In this document: one piece after another, positions 34,656-43,203 of the stretch
Layout of the letters: every line of letters starts with the position of its first letter
Position numbering within the stretch: position 1 is the first letter of the stretch
Source: Lentisphaeria bacterium
Lineage (GTDB): Bacteria > Verrucomicrobiota > Lentisphaeria > Victivallales > Victivallaceae
NCBI GenBank assembly: GCA_022768375.1
Contig: JALEMG010000003.1
Location: forward strand, 1-58,075
DNA: 58,075 nucleotides
Direction: 5' to 3'
Notes under the pieces: model-generated
What the model was told of the DNA's origin: nothing
Database searches by the model: none
The model's input: the letters and a program-made list of their open reading frames with translations, nothing else
Program-made: the position numbers and the translations under genes

Positions 34656-35207
34656 TTACTTGATCAATGCGGAAACCGCCTTGAAGTGAGGATGTTTCGC
34701 GTCCCGCAACAACATGAACAACACCGACTCGCTGCCGATCACCAGCGCTCCGGCCTGCCGTGCGGCGGCCAACGCCAGTTCCCGGTCCGCATCGCGGCGG
34801 CTGCCGACTGCGTCGGACGTCACCACCACGTCATATCCGGCGGCCCGGGCGTCCAGCACACTCTGCAGCAGACAGACATGCGCCTCCACGCCGACGAAAA
34901 TCAGCACCTCGCGCCGCCGGGCCGACAGGAACGTCCGGAACGCCTCGGATCGAAACACCGAAAACGCCGTCTTCTCCCCCACCCAGGTCCCGTCCGGCAG
35001 CCAGGTGGCGATTTCCGCGACGGTGCCGCCCAGACCTTTAGGATACTGTTCGGTCACGGCGATGTCCAGTCCCAGTTCCGCCGCCGCCCGGACCATGATC
35101 GCGGAACGGGCAACCACGCTCTCCGGATCGCTCATCGCCGGAACCAGTTTCCGCTGCAGGTCGACGACGACCAGAAGCGCGTTCTCCACCGTCGGATATT
35201 TCATCAT
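34656..35207 (-). CDS. isochorismatase-like cysteine hydrolase
   Basis: The 183-residue protein of the isochorismatase-like superfamily has the catalytic triad region: Asp in VVVDLQRKL, Lys in VGEKTAFSVF and the nucleophile Cys in EAHVCLLQSVLDA. Such enzymes hydrolyse amides or related bonds in small molecules (nicotinamidase-like); the substrate is unknown. Starts at ATG 35207 or 35204 are both possible, with GGGAG 3 or 6 nt before; a TTG at 35210 is also in frame. It lies between the aminotransferase and accD. Confidence 0.8.
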   Translation of the reverse strand: MMKYPTVENALLVVVDLQRKLVPAMSDPESVVARSAIMVRAAAELGLDIAVTEQYPKGLGGTVAEIATWLPDGTWVGEKTAFSVFRSEAFRTFLSARRREVLIFVGVEAHVCLLQSVLDARAAGYDVVVTSDAVGSRRDADRELALAAARQAGALVIGSESVLFMLLRDAKHPHFKAVSALIK

Positions 35208-35220
35208 CAACTCCCGCTGC

Positions 35221-36492
35221 TCAGGCGCCGCACAGTTTGCGCACCGCCGCCAATTTCACACAGACACAGAACAACTCCATTGCGGTCCGCAACTCGTCGT
35301 TGCCCGGATACGTCGGGGCGATGCGGATATTGCGGTCACGCGGATCACGCCGGTATGGAAACGTCGCTCCGGCCCCGGTCATGGTGACGCCGGCGTTTTT
35401 GGCCAGTTCCAGCGTCGCTTTGGCGCATCCGTCCAACGTGTCCAGCGCAACGAAATAACCGCCGCGGGGGGCATTCCACCCGGCCAGTCCGGTCCCGCCC
35501 AACTCCCGTTCCAGAGTATTCAGTACGATCTCGAACTTCGGGCGGAGAATCTCCGCCAGTTCCGCCATGTGCTTTTTCAGCGTAGGCGCGTCCTTCAAAG
35601 TCCGCAGCGTCCGCAACTGGTTCAGTTTGTCGCTGCCGATGGTCTGCACACTCATCCGCTTGAGGATCTCCCCGCGTTCGGACACCGACGCGGCCATCAT
35701 CGCCACCCCCGCGCCGGGGAACGTGATCTTGCTGGTGGAGAAAAAGTAGTACGGCCGATCCGGGTGTCCCCCCGCCTCGCAAGCGGCGAAAATATCCGCC
35801 AGTTTCGTTTCACCGTAAAGGTGATGCACCCCGTAGGCGTTATCCCAGAAAATCCGGAAATCCGGCGCGGCGGTACGCATCCCGCCCAGACGGGCCACCG
35901 TCTCGTCGCTGTAGCAGATCCCCTGCGGATTGCTGTACAGCGGCACGCACCAGATCCCCTTGATCGCCGCGTCCGCCGCGACCAGAGATTCCACCATGTC
36001 CATGTCCGGGCCGGTCGAAGTCATCGGGACGGAGATCATCTCAAATCCGAATTCCTGTGTGATTGCGAAATGGCGGTCGTACCCGGGACTGGGGCAGAGA
36101 AATCTGCGCACCGGCAGCGTCCCCCAGGCGGGCTGTCCGCCGGTGCCGAACAGCATCAGCCGGACAAAGGAATCGTACATCAGATTCAAACTGGAGTTGC
36201 CGCCGACGATGACCCGTTCCGGGTCCAGATCGAGAATTTCCCCGAAAAACCGGCGCATTTCGGGCAACCCCTCCAGCACTCCGTAGTTGCGGGCGTCGGT
36301 GCCGTCCGCGGCAAAGGGACGGTCCAAGGTCTCCAGCACCGGCATATTGTGGTCCAGCAGAGTGCCGGACGGTTTGCCCCGGGCCATGTTGAGAGCCAGT
36401 TTCCGCCCGCGGAAATCGGCGTATTCGGCCTCCAGTTTTTCCCTCAAGGCCGCCAGTCGCTCCGGCGGCAGTTCCGTCACCAAGTTGCCCAT
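35221..36492 (-). CDS. aminotransferase class I/II (aspartate aminotransferase-like)
   Basis: The 423-residue PLP enzyme belongs to the fold-type I group that includes the AspAT type 1c enzymes (PF12897-like). Motifs: GGNSSLNLMYD, PLYSNPQG, WDNAYGVHHLYG, STSKITFPGAG with the Schiff-base Lys, and NIRIAPTYPG with the carboxylate-binding Arg. The start at 36492 follows AGGAGAG with 6-nt spacing; a longer frame lacks a ribosome binding site and covers the promoter. It leads the aminotransferase-isochorismatase-accD operon. Confidence 0.85.
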   Translation of the reverse strand: MGNLVTELPPERLAALREKLEAEYADFRGRKLALNMARGKPSGTLLDHNMPVLETLDRPFAADGTDARNYGVLEGLPEMRRFFGEILDLDPERVIVGGNSSLNLMYDSFVRLMLFGTGGQPAWGTLPVRRFLCPSPGYDRHFAITQEFGFEMISVPMTSTGPDMDMVESLVAADAAIKGIWCVPLYSNPQGICYSDETVARLGGMRTAAPDFRIFWDNAYGVHHLYGETKLADIFAACEAGGHPDRPYYFFSTSKITFPGAGVAMMAASVSERGEILKRMSVQTIGSDKLNQLRTLRTLKDAPTLKKHMAELAEILRPKFEIVLNTLERELGGTGLAGWNAPRGGYFVALDTLDGCAKATLELAKNAGVTMTGAGATFPYRRDPRDRNIRIAPTYPGNDELRTAMELFCVCVKLAAVRKLCGA

Positions 36493-36547
36493 GAATTCTC
36501 TCCTGCCGCTTCTTTTCGCGGGATCAAACAAACAAAAAACAGCGTAT

Positions 36548-36576
36548 AATATAGCCCTTGAACGCGTTTTTTGCAA
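36548..36576 (-). promoter_or_regulatory. promoter of the aminotransferase-accD operon
   Basis: TTGCAA (36571-36576) and TATATT (36548-36553), 17-bp spacer, between the stop of the exonuclease gene and the aminotransferase start. Confidence 0.8.
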
Positions 36577-36586
36577 CCGCCGACGC

Positions 36587-37579
36587 TCAAAAAAGTTCCG
36601 ATTGGACGGGATGCTCCGCGGCAACTTCCGGTTCCGCGTCCGGGACGTTCCGGGCGACGGCAAAGGCAAAGAGATCATCCCCGGCGTCCGCGTCTGGAGC
36701 CGTCGGCGCGGGAAGTTCCTTCAGAATGCTGGCAAACCGGTTGTCCCGACAGAGTTCCGCGATCCGTCGCCAGTCGGGGGTTTCCCGGCGCGGCGCTTCC
36801 GTCAGGGGAATATCCTCCGGCCACCGGGTCCGCAGTTGAATCAGTTTCCGGTTCTGCTCCAGAACGTCCAGATACGGCCGAATTTTCAGGAAATACCTGC
36901 TCCCTGCCAGTTTCTCCGGCGCATGGAGCCACTGCTCCGCCGGACCGAAGGTGTTGAGCAGATCCGCCGCGCTTTTCGGCCCGATCCCGGCGATGCCCGG
37001 AATGTTGTCGGAAGCATCGCCCAGCAGCGCCAGATAATCCACCATCAATTCCGGGGGCACGCCGAATTTTTTCCGCACTTCCTCCCGACCGCGCCGCTCG
37101 AATCCGGAGGAGAACGGCACCAGCATTTCCACGCGGTCGTCCACCAGTTGGGAGAGGTCCTTGTCCGCGCTCACGATCCGCACCCGGTATCCGGGGAAAC
37201 GCCGAACCAGCCCGCCGATCAGATCGTCCGCTTCCCAATTCTGATGTTGAAACAGCGGCCATCCGAAAGCGGCGGCGATCTCCCGGATCAGCGGGATCTG
37301 ACGGCGCAACTCCTCCGGCATCGGCGGACGGTTGGCCTTGTACCCGGGCAGGATCTCGGAACGGAAATCGACTCTCCCGCAGTCGAACAGCATGGCCCCC
37401 GCCGGCGAGGGGCACTCTTTTTCAAGTTTCAACAGCAGTTTGGTGAATCCATACGCCGCATTCACCGGTTCCCCCCGGGGGTTGGTCAGCATCCGGATCG
37501 CAAAAAACGCTCGGAATATCTGACTGTAGGCGTCAATCAGCATCATGCTTTCAGCGGCGCCGCCGCAAACGGAATCCAT
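36587..37579 (-). CDS. 5'-3' exonuclease (PolA-N/ExoIX-like), stand-alone
   Basis: The 330-residue flap-endonuclease-like protein resembles the N-terminal nuclease domain of DNA polymerase I without the polymerase. Metal-site and helix-hairpin-helix motifs are MLIDAYSQIFRAFFAI, YKANRPPMPEEL, WEADDLIG, SADKDLSQLV and LGDASDNIPGIAGIGPKSA. It probably removes RNA primers or flaps. ATG 37579 is preferred because AAGGAG lies 9 nt before it; ATG 37546 would be nearer the usual family start. No polA is in this window. Confidence 0.88.
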   Translation of the reverse strand: MDSVCGGAAESMMLIDAYSQIFRAFFAIRMLTNPRGEPVNAAYGFTKLLLKLEKECPSPAGAMLFDCGRVDFRSEILPGYKANRPPMPEELRRQIPLIREIAAAFGWPLFQHQNWEADDLIGGLVRRFPGYRVRIVSADKDLSQLVDDRVEMLVPFSSGFERRGREEVRKKFGVPPELMVDYLALLGDASDNIPGIAGIGPKSAADLLNTFGPAEQWLHAPEKLAGSRYFLKIRPYLDVLEQNRKLIQLRTRWPEDIPLTEAPRRETPDWRRIAELCRDNRFASILKELPAPTAPDADAGDDLFAFAVARNVPDAEPEVAAEHPVQSELF

Positions 37580-37646
37580 CCCGACATGCTCCTTCATTCA
37601 ACGGCGGCAGACCCCGTCGCCGCCCGGATCAAGACAAAAAGAAAAA

Positions 37647-37737
37647 GTTCAAAATCGGACAGCGCTTCACACCCTGAGGAGTTATTATGAAGAGGAGAAT
37701 TTGCGTACAAGGCGCTCCGCCCTCTCCGATTTTGAAC
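37647..37737. repeat. 91-bp inverted-repeat element with a translation signal in its loop
   Basis: GTTCAAAATCGGA (37647-37659) and its exact complement (37725-37737) bracket an inner near-match (GCGCTT and AAGGCGC) and a loop carrying GAGGAGTT and an ATG at 37687. From that ATG a 21-codon frame runs to TAG (37750-37752) on the plus strand. It may be a MITE-like insertion, a structured RNA, or a leader of the exonuclease gene on the other strand. It does not have attC-type ends. Confidence 0.6.
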
Positions 37738-37792
37738 CTGTGTTTACTATAGCGCACCGTCGCGCCGATTACAAATCCCCCGACGAAAAATT

Positions 37793-38206
37793 TCACTCCC
37801 CAGGGCATTTCCACATCAGAAATCCCGCCTGCGGCTCCCATCGCAGTTTGCGATAGAATCCCTCCGTGCCCGGTTCCCCGACCAGCGCGATCCAATCCAC
37901 TCCGCTTCGGCGCAATTCCGCTGTCAGAAATTGGATCAATCCGCGGCCGATGCCCTTCCCGCGCCGTTCGGGAGAGACCACCACATCTTGAATGTAGGCG
38001 TCGGAACAGCCGTCCGACAGCGCGCGGCCGATGCCAACCAGTTCCGCTCCGTCAAACGCCCCGGCAGTCAGAAACGACCCCAGCAGCGCCGGACGCAGAA
38101 AACCCGCGTCCTCCCCCGGAGCGATCCAGTGCGCCGCCCGATACCACCCGGCGACACGCTCCAGCATCCCGTCCGGAAACTCCCGAAGCCGCCGGTATTC
38201 GATCAT
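37793..38206 (-). CDS. GNAT-family N-acetyltransferase
   Basis: The 137-residue protein has the acetyl-CoA-binding signature YIQDVVVSPERRGKGIGRGL (Q/RxxGxG/A form) and the later EPGTEGFYRKLRWEPQAGF motif. Its acceptor is not known. ATG 38206 overlaps the TGA of argC, so it is translated after argC; an upstream in-frame extension lies inside argC and is unlikely. The DUF1846-argC-GNAT order hints at amino acid metabolism, but GNAT enzymes are too diverse to say more. Confidence 0.75.
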   Translation of the reverse strand: MIEYRRLREFPDGMLERVAGWYRAAHWIAPGEDAGFLRPALLGSFLTAGAFDGAELVGIGRALSDGCSDAYIQDVVVSPERRGKGIGRGLIQFLTAELRRSGVDWIALVGEPGTEGFYRKLRWEPQAGFLMWKCPGE

Positions 38207-39240
38207 CAGCGAAGTCCGGCGGCTTCGTCCAGTTGGAAACGGATGTTCATGCACTGGATCGCCTGTCCCGCCGCGCCTTTGGTCAGGTTATCGATGCAAC
38301 TGGTCAGAATGACCTTGCCGGTGTGCTCGTCGAAAAAGTATCCGATCTCACAGCAGTTGGTCATGAACACATACTTCGTGTCCGCGCACCGTTTGGCGGG
38401 CAGTATCCGCACGAACTGTTCCTTCCCGTAGGCTTTTTCCAGCGAAGCGCCGACTTTCTCCAGTGTGCATCCCGGCATGGCATTGAGCAAAATGGTGGAG
38501 TTGATCCCCCGGTTCAGCGGCGCCAGATGCGGGATGAAGTTGATCTTTACCTCCGGCACTCCGGCGGCGAAGGCCATCTCCTGCTCAATTTCCGGCAGAT
38601 GCCGGTGGCCGACCGGAGCGTAAGCCTTGATGCTCTCATTGCACTCCGGGAAAATATAGGGCAGATCGACCTTGCGCCCCGCCCCGGTGCATCCGGAACA
38701 ACTGGCGACCACGATTCCCTCCGGCGAAACCAGTTTATCCCGCAAAAGCGGCGCGGTCGGCAAAATGCTGCTGGTGGGATAGCACCCGGCGCACGCCACC
38801 AGATTCGCCGTCTTCAACTGTTCCCGGTAGAGTTCCGGCTGTCCGTACACCGCTTCCTTGAGCAGTTCCGGCGCGGGATGGGGGGTCTTGTAATATTCCT
38901 GATACTTGGCCGTGCTTTTCAACCGGAAATCGGCCGAGATGTCGAAAACCTTCACGCCCTTTTTCAACAGCGGGATCGCAAATTCCGTGGCCAAACCGTG
39001 GGGAAGCGCCAGGATCGCCGCGTCAAAATCCCCGCGGCTCATCGCCTCGTCCGGCGAAATAAAACTCAGCGGCAGACCGGTGAAACGGGGAAACACCGTC
39101 GAAACCGGTTCCCCCGCGTTCTTGCGGGAGGTGATGGCCGCAATCTCCGCCCCGTCGTGGCGCAGCAACAGCCGCAGCAGTTCTTCCCCGGCATACCCGG
39201 ACGCGCCGAAAACGGCAACTCTGATCTTCTTCATTGTCAA
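38206..39240 (-). CDS. argC: N-acetyl-gamma-glutamyl-phosphate reductase
   Basis: The 344-residue enzyme reduces N-acetylglutamyl phosphate to the semialdehyde in arginine synthesis. It has the NADP Rossmann segment IRVAVFGASGYAGEELLRLL, the catalytic Cys in ACAGCYPTS near residue 150, the GCTGAGRK region and the conserved HRHLPEIEQ segment. AGGAATTGACA precedes the ATG. The other arg genes are not adjacent; it follows the DUF1846 gene by 24 bp. Confidence 0.94.
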   Translation of the reverse strand: MTMKKIRVAVFGASGYAGEELLRLLLRHDGAEIAAITSRKNAGEPVSTVFPRFTGLPLSFISPDEAMSRGDFDAAILALPHGLATEFAIPLLKKGVKVFDISADFRLKSTAKYQEYYKTPHPAPELLKEAVYGQPELYREQLKTANLVACAGCYPTSSILPTAPLLRDKLVSPEGIVVASCSGCTGAGRKVDLPYIFPECNESIKAYAPVGHRHLPEIEQEMAFAAGVPEVKINFIPHLAPLNRGINSTILLNAMPGCTLEKVGASLEKAYGKEQFVRILPAKRCADTKYVFMTNCCEIGYFFDEHTGKVILTSCIDNLTKGAAGQAIQCMNIRFQLDEAAGLR

Positions 39241-39264
39241 TTCCTGTTTGGTTGAGACAGTTAT

Positions 39265-40788
39265 TTACGGTTCCATAAAAAGGTTGCGGCTGGTGAAAAC
39301 CGGCTCGCTGGTGAGATTGATCCCGAGTTTGCGCAGCCCGGTCTCGTCGCTTCCGGGGGGGATATGGCTGATATGCATTTCACAGCCGCGCAACTTGTCC
39401 AGTTGGGCCAGTGCCAGCCCCGCCGCCGGATTGGTGGGGGTGCTCACGCTCAGCGCGGTCAGCGTTTCGCCCAGCGCCAGCGAAATCTGTTTCTCCCCGA
39501 AAACCTCGTGCTTCAGTTGACCCACCGAATCGATGACCTGCCGGGAGATCAGGTGCAGATCCGACGGCAGACCGGCAAGATGCTTGATCGCGTTGATGAT
39601 GCAACTGGAAGCGGCATGGAGCAGCGGAGAATTTTTTCCGGTGATGATCGTGCCGTCCGGCAGTTCCACGGCCGCCCCGCAGAACATGTTGTCGTGCCCG
39701 TATTTTTCCGGATTTCTGGCGGCGGCGGCGGCGGCATTGCGGGCGGGAAGCACCACTTTGCGGTCGGTCTCATTCAGATTTTGAGCCGCCATCAACGCCT
39801 TGATCCGTTCCGGGACGCAGGCATCCACTTCGCCCTCGGCGTAATCCCGCATCGCCCGGAAATGCCGCCGGATGATCTCCTGCTTCGCCGCTTCGCGCAC
39901 GGCCGCGTCGTCGGTGATGGCGAATCCGATCCGATTCACCCCCATGTCGGTGGGCGACACGTACAACTGCTCCGGTTCCATGATCCGGGCGCAGATTTTC
40001 CGGACCACGGGAAAGATCTCCACATCCCGGTTGTAGTTGACCACGGTCTCTCCCCGGGCCTCCAGATGGAAGGGATCGACCATATTCACGTCGCCCAGAT
40101 CGGCGGTCGCCGCTTCATACGCGACATTGACCGGATGGCTCAACGGCAGATTCCAGACCGGGAAGGTCTCGAACTTGGCGTACCCCGCCTTTACCCCGCG
40201 CTGGAACTCATGATACACCTGCGACAGGCAGGTCCCCATCTTGCCGGAATTCGGTCCGGGGCCGGTGACGACCACGATCGGACGATCGGTCTCAATGTAG
40301 TCGTTGACACCGAATCCGCCGGGGCTGACCACCGCCTCCACGTCGGAGGGATATCCGGTCAGCGGACGGTGAATGTAGACTTTGATCCCCCGCCGGGAGA
40401 GTCGCTTGATGAATCCCTTCACCGCCGGCTGGTCGCGGTAGCGGGTCACCACCACGGCTTTGACGTTCAGTCCCCAATCCCGCAGATCGTCGATGGTGCG
40501 CATGGTATCCACGTCGTAGGACAGACCGAAATCCGCCCGGATCTTCTTTTCCTCAATGGCCCCGGCATAGATGCAGATGACGATATCGACCTTGTCCTTA
40601 AGTCGCTGCAGCAGTTTGATTTTCGCATCGGGATCGAATCCCGGGAGCACCCGGGCGGCGTGGTAGTCGCAAATCAGTTTCCCGCCGAATTCCAGATACA
40701 ACTTGTCCCCGAACTTCTCCGCCCGCTTCAAAATCGCGGCGGACTGTTCAGCCAGATACTTCTCCCCGTCGAAACCTTTTTTCAGCAT
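39265..40788 (-). CDS. DUF1846 (UPF0371) family protein
   Basis: The 507-residue protein matches the DUF1846/UPF0371 family: KKGFDGEKYLAEQSAAILKR at the start, LYLEFGGKLICDYHAARVLPGF, VVVTGPGPNSGKMGTCLSQVY (a P-loop-like Gly/Lys stretch), NMVDPFHLEARG and DNMFCGAAVELPDG. The reaction is unknown. ATG 40788 gives the family N-terminus and leaves a leader of about 30 nt from the promoter at 40824-40852; ATG 40821 lies too close to the -10 box. Confidence 0.85.
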   Translation of the reverse strand: MLKKGFDGEKYLAEQSAAILKRAEKFGDKLYLEFGGKLICDYHAARVLPGFDPDAKIKLLQRLKDKVDIVICIYAGAIEEKKIRADFGLSYDVDTMRTIDDLRDWGLNVKAVVVTRYRDQPAVKGFIKRLSRRGIKVYIHRPLTGYPSDVEAVVSPGGFGVNDYIETDRPIVVVTGPGPNSGKMGTCLSQVYHEFQRGVKAGYAKFETFPVWNLPLSHPVNVAYEAATADLGDVNMVDPFHLEARGETVVNYNRDVEIFPVVRKICARIMEPEQLYVSPTDMGVNRIGFAITDDAAVREAAKQEIIRRHFRAMRDYAEGEVDACVPERIKALMAAQNLNETDRKVVLPARNAAAAAARNPEKYGHDNMFCGAAVELPDGTIITGKNSPLLHAASSCIINAIKHLAGLPSDLHLISRQVIDSVGQLKHEVFGEKQISLALGETLTALSVSTPTNPAAGLALAQLDKLRGCEMHISHIPPGSDETGLRKLGINLTSEPVFTSRNLFMEP

Positions 40789-40823
40789 AACCGTAAATCC
40801 CGTATGAATCCGTTTCTTCATTT

Positions 40824-40852
40824 AAAATACCACCGCCGCACCGGGAAATCAA
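40824..40852 (-). promoter_or_regulatory. promoter of the DUF1846-argC-GNAT operon
   Basis: TTGATT (40847-40852), 17-bp spacer, TATTTT (40824-40829) on the minus strand. Confidence 0.55.
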
Positions 40853-40863
40853 TCCCCGTCCGC

Positions 40864-40893
40864 AAAAAAAAGCGGCGGGCCCCCGCCCGCCGC
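40864..40893 (-). terminator. intrinsic terminator of the symporter gene
   Basis: GCGGCGGG (40872-40879) pairs with CCCGCCGC (40886-40893). On the minus strand an eight-base T-run follows (forward A-run 40864-40871). Confidence 0.9.
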
Positions 40894-40912
40894 CTGTCAC
40901 CGCATCCATCCG

Positions 40913-43006
40913 TCACTCTCCGGCGTTGCCGCCGTTGATCACGGTTCCGTCGTCGGCATCGTTCTGCTTGGAATGCTTGAGCGCGACGAAAAGTTTCACC
41001 GAGTCCACCAGTCCGCCGATCAGGAACCAGACCGTACAGCCGATCCCCAGCACCATCGTAAAGTAGATTTTGAAGTGCCACAACCCCAGCCACTGGCGGT
41101 TGGACACCCCGAAGACGAAGTGCTGCAACGTGAACCAGACAAAGATCACGAACCACATCAGCGTCTCGACGATCGTCGCTCCGTAAAGGACCTTGTCGCC
41201 GAGGGTAAATTCCGGCGTGATGCCCAGCATCCGGGAGAGCCAGCCCACCTTGCCTTTCTCCACATGCTCGTGTGCGGTGTCGTACTTGCCGCGGTGCAGC
41301 ATCCGGTCCAGATTGAAGTCCGGACGGTGGAAGATATAATACTCGATCAGCGAAATCGAAACGTACAGGACCACACAGGTCATGATGCAGATGAAATTGA
41401 TCCACTGTCCGTTGACCGGGAATTTATCCATGTGATTCAGAACCCACTGCCAGTGATAACGGTTCGCCAGATACTGGGAAAGTTTGAATCCGGTCGGCGG
41501 ATTCCAGATCTGCTGCAGCACGATGCCGGAGACCGCCAGCGAAGCGCCGACGATGTAACTGACCCACGCGGCGATGACGCCGCCCCGCTTCCAGTACAGC
41601 CCGCCGATGATCGCCGCGCCCGCGCCGCTCACGATCGCGCCGGTGATGGAGAAGAACATGAACACATATTCCGTCTGCCGGAAGTAGAAACTGAAAAACC
41701 ACGCGAATACCCCGACGAAAATGATGGACGCCCGCAGCGCCCAGATATGCTGGGCCGGAGTGAATGATTTCTTGCGGAATGGCATCACCACATCCTGGAT
41801 GAAGATGCTGCCCCAACTGTGCATGTAGGTGTCATCGGTGCTGAGCATCGCCGCGAACATCACCGCCACAAACAGTCCCAGCAGTCCCGTGGGCATGATC
41901 AGCGACAGCGCCGTGGTGACCAGTCCCTGTTCCTGCAGTTGCGCGCTGAGACCGGAGGAATGCAGTTGATCCAGAACCGCACCCTTGAGATCGACAAAAT
42001 TCGGGTGGTGCATGATGACGATGACCGCCAGCGGAAAGAGCATGACCATCAGCCCCTGCGCCATGCCCCGCCATGCGCCGAGAATGCCGGCCATTTTGCC
42101 CTCGTGCGGGTTCTTGGCGGCGGCGGCGTATCCCATGCTGCCCTGCCACGCGCCCCGGGAATATATCGACCCGATGAGACCGATGATGTAGTACCACATG
42201 TTGAAATCCCCGATCTGGTCGGTATCAAAGGGATTGATCTGCGAGGATCCGGGAGTGGTACTGATGGCTTCCGAAACCTCCCGCCAGGAAATGAAACCGC
42301 CGGACACGTCCCAGTTGCCCAACTTGAACACGAACAGGATGAAGACCACGAAGGCCACGTTGCAGAATATCCCCTGAATGAAGTCCGTGACCATAATGGC
42401 GATCTGGCCGCCGCACACGGCGAAAAATACCCCGAGTCCGATGGCGATGAACAGCAGCACCCCGTAGGTGTTCCAGTTGACGCCGAGGAAACGGAAGTGG
42501 TCGGGGAATCGGCAGAAGAACATGAAAAAGCGCACCGACACCGCCGGGAATATCCCGTAGTTCACCACGCCGGATATCCACGTCAGGATACCCGCCGCCA
42601 CCCGGAATTTGCGGCTGTAACGCACCTCGTAGAACTGGGCCAGCGTGAAGCACCGCGTCTCCCGCATCCGGTAACTCACCCACGCCACCAGCGCCAAAAT
42701 CAAACTGACCGGAGACGACAGCATGCTCCACCACTGGGAGGCGAATCCGGCCTTGTAAAACATCTCAAAGGTCGCCACTGAATTGATGACCGCGAACCCC
42801 GCCACCCCGGTGGCGATGCTCAGCACATACCGTCCGGCGCACCGGCTGGCCGCCAGAAAATCGGCGGCGTTGCGCATGTAGTTGTTGCAGTACAGCAGCA
42901 CGGCGATCAGAAACACGATCATTCCGATCACGATCGTCCAGTCCAGCGTCTGCATTCCCGGATTGATTTTGATCTGCCGCGCCGCGGAGCAAAAAATCTC
43001 CGTCAT
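40913..43006 (-). CDS. sodium:solute symporter family transporter
   Basis: The 697-residue membrane protein of the SSS family has about 13-15 transmembrane segments. The core contains ADFLAASRCAGRYVLS, the sodium-site region FAVINSVATFEMFYKAGF, and LLGLFVAVMFAAMLSTDDTYM. It is long for the family: a cytoplasmic stretch of about 60 residues (HRPDFNLDRMLHRGKYDTA) splits off extra C-terminal helices. The substrate is probably a sugar, amino acid or carboxylate. It has a GGGGAGC ribosome site, its own promoter (43118-43146) and a terminator, so it is monocistronic. Confidence 0.9.
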   Translation of the reverse strand: MTEIFCSAARQIKINPGMQTLDWTIVIGMIVFLIAVLLYCNNYMRNAADFLAASRCAGRYVLSIATGVAGFAVINSVATFEMFYKAGFASQWWSMLSSPVSLILALVAWVSYRMRETRCFTLAQFYEVRYSRKFRVAAGILTWISGVVNYGIFPAVSVRFFMFFCRFPDHFRFLGVNWNTYGVLLFIAIGLGVFFAVCGGQIAIMVTDFIQGIFCNVAFVVFILFVFKLGNWDVSGGFISWREVSEAISTTPGSSQINPFDTDQIGDFNMWYYIIGLIGSIYSRGAWQGSMGYAAAAKNPHEGKMAGILGAWRGMAQGLMVMLFPLAVIVIMHHPNFVDLKGAVLDQLHSSGLSAQLQEQGLVTTALSLIMPTGLLGLFVAVMFAAMLSTDDTYMHSWGSIFIQDVVMPFRKKSFTPAQHIWALRASIIFVGVFAWFFSFYFRQTEYVFMFFSITGAIVSGAGAAIIGGLYWKRGGVIAAWVSYIVGASLAVSGIVLQQIWNPPTGFKLSQYLANRYHWQWVLNHMDKFPVNGQWINFICIMTCVVLYVSISLIEYYIFHRPDFNLDRMLHRGKYDTAHEHVEKGKVGWLSRMLGITPEFTLGDKVLYGATIVETLMWFVIFVWFTLQHFVFGVSNRQWLGLWHFKIYFTMVLGIGCTVWFLIGGLVDSVKLFVALKHSKQNDADDGTVINGGNAGE

Positions 43007-43080
43007 TTTTCGTTGCTCCCCTTTCCTTTATTCGATTTGATGGTTGAACTGTCGCAGTTGATAAAATTACAGACCATGTA

Positions 43081-43093
43081 CGCGTATAACGCG
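43081..43093. promoter_or_regulatory. small palindrome in the symporter leader
   Basis: CGCGTATAACGCG has 5-bp arms around a 3-bp centre and lies about 20-30 nt after the expected transcription start of the symporter gene. It is a possible operator; no regulator gene is adjacent. Confidence 0.3.
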
Positions 43094-43117
43094 AAAATGT
43101 GCCCGTTTATTTTAGTA

Positions 43118-43146
43118 AATATACCATGCATTCCGCAAAATTGCAA
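43118..43146 (-). promoter_or_regulatory. promoter of the symporter gene
   Basis: TTGCAA (43141-43146), 17-bp spacer, TATATT (43118-43123). The leader is about 100 nt. Confidence 0.8.
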
Positions 43147-43164
43147 AAAAAATCGCCGCACCCC

Positions 43165-43193
43165 GTGAAAACCGGGCGATGCAGGGTTATATT
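43165..43193 (+). promoter_or_regulatory. promoter of the RsmB-like operon
   Basis: TATATT (43188-43193) with GTGAAA (43165-43170) 17 bp upstream; the -35 matches 4 of 6 consensus bases. Confidence 0.5.
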
Positions 43194-43203
43194 AAGAGCC
43201 ATC

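Noticed and set aside
37647-37737. Integron attC site
   Set aside because: The arms do not carry the RYYYAAC/GTTRRRY core sites in the right orientation and there is no integrase.
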